A stretch of 64,000 bases of DNA, from positions 1-64,000 of the forward strand of contig DFJW01000113.1 in NCBI GenBank assembly GCA_002373775.1, given 5' to 3'. The stretch is from Ruminococcus flavefaciens (GTDB taxonomy: Bacteria > Bacillota > Clostridia > Oscillospirales > Ruminococcaceae). This document shows, piece after piece, positions 62,734 through 64,000 of this stretch (position 1 is the stretch's first letter; the number at the start of each line of letters is the position of its first letter). The notes beneath the pieces were generated by a model, which saw only the letters and a program-made list of their open reading frames with translations, did not search any database and had not been told where the DNA came from. The translations under genes were made by a program, and so were the position numbers.

Positions 62734-63966
62734 ATGGCTAAAGGTAATAAAAAATCTGTCAATCATTCAGCGCCGTACATTTTTGCGGCTATACTCCTGG
62801 CTCTCATCTATATTATAAACACTCTGCTCGTTGAAGCTATGTATAAAAACAACTCAAAAGTATCACAGCAGACATCAAGCACAATGAGTGCCATCAACCG
62901 AATGAACGCTGAGCTCCAGAGCGTAAACAGCAACGTTCTCCGTGTAATTGCCGGCATTGGTAATCCTTCAGCTGCTGCCCGTGACGCTTCTCTCAACTTC
63001 GAGAACATCAACGATGCTATGAAGGATTTCGAAGCGATCGAAAGTCTTTCCGACGCAGCGGTAAAGAGATATAACAGCGCTAAGGCTCTTATAAATGTTT
63101 ATAACGATCGTCTCCTTTCATTCCAGACACAGTGGAACGAGGCTACTGAAAAGGGCCTTTCAGGTCAGACTGCTTTCGGCGGAAACATGAACGCTCTCTA
63201 TGTACAGGACATCTATCCCCTCCAGATCACAGCGAGCGAAATGCTCACTGCTACGATCGATATCGTAAGTATTGAAACAGGTAAGAAAATGGCTCAGAAC
63301 GCAAAAGCTACATACTTCCTCATGACTATGATGCTTCTCGTTGCAGTTCTCGGTGAGATCGCTATCTTCCTCATCGCTAAGAGAGCCAAGAAGGCAAGAC
63401 TCGAACTCGAAGAGCGTGAGAGATCACTCGCAGAAGTCGATGCCAAGCTCAAGACCACACGTCAGAAGGCAAGCGACCTCGCTGTTACAAACCTCCTCAC
63501 AAACATGAAGAACCGTTACGCTCTCGACTCCGATGTAAGCGACAGACTCGAATCCGACCGCTTCAACATCGCTGTATTCGATATGGACAACTTCCGCAGC
63601 ATCAACGATACATACGGCTACGACTTTGGCGATGAGTACCTCGTTCAGATCGCTGATAAGCTCAAGGAAGAGTTCAGCAAGTACGCTGAGATCTACAATA
63701 TCACTGGTAATGAGTTCTGCTTCCTCTTCAACAAGGAGATCTCCGAGAGCCAGGCAATGGGCATCTGCCAGAACATCCACAACGCAATGAGTGCTCCTTA
63801 CAACGTGCTCAACCTCACAGTACAGCTGCCTAACTCAGGTGCAGTTTACCACTACCTGCCGGGCGACTGCCTCAACGTTAACTCACTGCTCGTTAAGCTT
63901 GATACAGCTCTGAGAAACGCTAAGATGAACGGCGGTAACATCGTAAATACCGTTGTTGACATCTGA
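62734..63966 (+). CDS. Membrane sensor with degenerate GGDEF domain
   Basis: 410 residues. Two membrane spans (about 14-33 and 190-212) enclose an outer helical sensor of about 155 residues, like the four-helix bundles of chemoreceptors. A coiled coil (about 215-245) joins it to a GGDEF domain (about 246-405: NLLTNMKNRYALDSD, FDMDNFRSINDTYGYDFGDEYL). The signature is TGNEF instead of GG(D/E)EF, so cyclic-di-GMP synthesis is doubtful; it may only bind GTP or a partner. It is co-transcribed with the binding lipoprotein. GGGGAGG lies before the ATG. Confidence 0.88.
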   Translation: MAKGNKKSVNHSAPYIFAAILLALIYIINTLLVEAMYKNNSKVSQQTSSTMSAINRMNAELQSVNSNVLRVIAGIGNPSAAARDASLNFENINDAMKDFEAIESLSDAAVKRYNSAKALINVYNDRLLSFQTQWNEATEKGLSGQTAFGGNMNALYVQDIYPLQITASEMLTATIDIVSIETGKKMAQNAKATYFLMTMMLLVAVLGEIAIFLIAKRAKKARLELEERERSLAEVDAKLKTTRQKASDLAVTNLLTNMKNRYALDSDVSDRLESDRFNIAVFDMDNFRSINDTYGYDFGDEYLVQIADKLKEEFSKYAEIYNITGNEFCFLFNKEISESQAMGICQNIHNAMSAPYNVLNLTVQLPNSGAVYHYLPGDCLNVNSLLVKLDTALRNAKMNGGNIVNTVVDI

Positions 63967-64000
63967 TCTGAAAAGATAATGCAAAAGCCTGCCGGTTTTT

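Overview
The window looks like chromosome of a cellulosome-forming, Gram-positive rumen or gut bacterium of the Ruminococcaceae, most like Ruminococcus flavefaciens or a close relative. The reasons are five secreted proteins with dockerin modules (two sister metalloproteases, a serpin, an M23 peptidase and a GH43-CBM-dockerin-CE1 enzyme), threonine-rich linkers, strong AGGAGG-type ribosome sites, sigma-A promoters close to TTGACA-17-TATAAT, and Firmicutes gene order (gdpP-rplI-dnaB). No tRNA, rRNA, IS element, prophage or CRISPR array was seen. The species is an inference; no database was searched.

Layout. 1-9.2 kb, mostly plus strand: hpf (cut by the window edge), a LUD protein, membrane proteins including an NSS symporter, a SIMPL protein, an AraC regulator, a VanY-like protein with an eroded active site, an orphan peptide-binding lipoprotein, smpB and a YegP protein. 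9.2-14.3 kb: a large binding-domain/AraC regulator facing two tandem dockerin metalloproteases. 14.3-18.5 kb, minus: acyP and pantothenate genes panB-panC-panD, a GNAT and a PanG-type ketopantoate reductase. 18.7-20.1 kb: a flippase. 20.2-26.5 kb, minus: a tight eight-gene operon (TIM-barrel protein, YqeG-like phosphatase, VanW, PqqD, nucleotidyltransferase, HPr-kinase-like protein, S24/S26 peptidase, ABC exporter). It resembles a RiPP maturation/export set but has no visible precursor or known cyclase.

26.6-39.8 kb: a P-type ATPase behind a duplicated 70-bp promoter unit, the dockerin serpin, a flavodoxin, the dockerin M23 peptidase, BioY, RNase P RNA, a pair of bacterial PH-domain proteins, an AGCS symporter, a degenerate phosphohexomutase homologue and a lipoprotein. 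39.9-49.1 kb, plus: housekeeping genes for RNase J, GdpP, L9, DnaB, TilS and FtsH. 49.2-55.0 kb: the large GH43/CE1 cellulosomal enzyme, a FliB-family protein, a cytoplasmic-looking GH5 enzyme and an unknown membrane protein.

55.4-61.0 kb, minus: a five-gene signalling operon of LRR/zinc-ribbon protein, zinc-ribbon protein kinase, vWA protein, PP2C phosphatase and a protein with about fourteen G(Y/F)PQQ repeats. The kinase/vWA/PP2C core matches the TerY-P triad; the flanking repeat proteins make it the most unusual system here. The window ends with a sugar-type binding lipoprotein next to a membrane protein with a degenerate GGDEF domain, a likely sensor pair.
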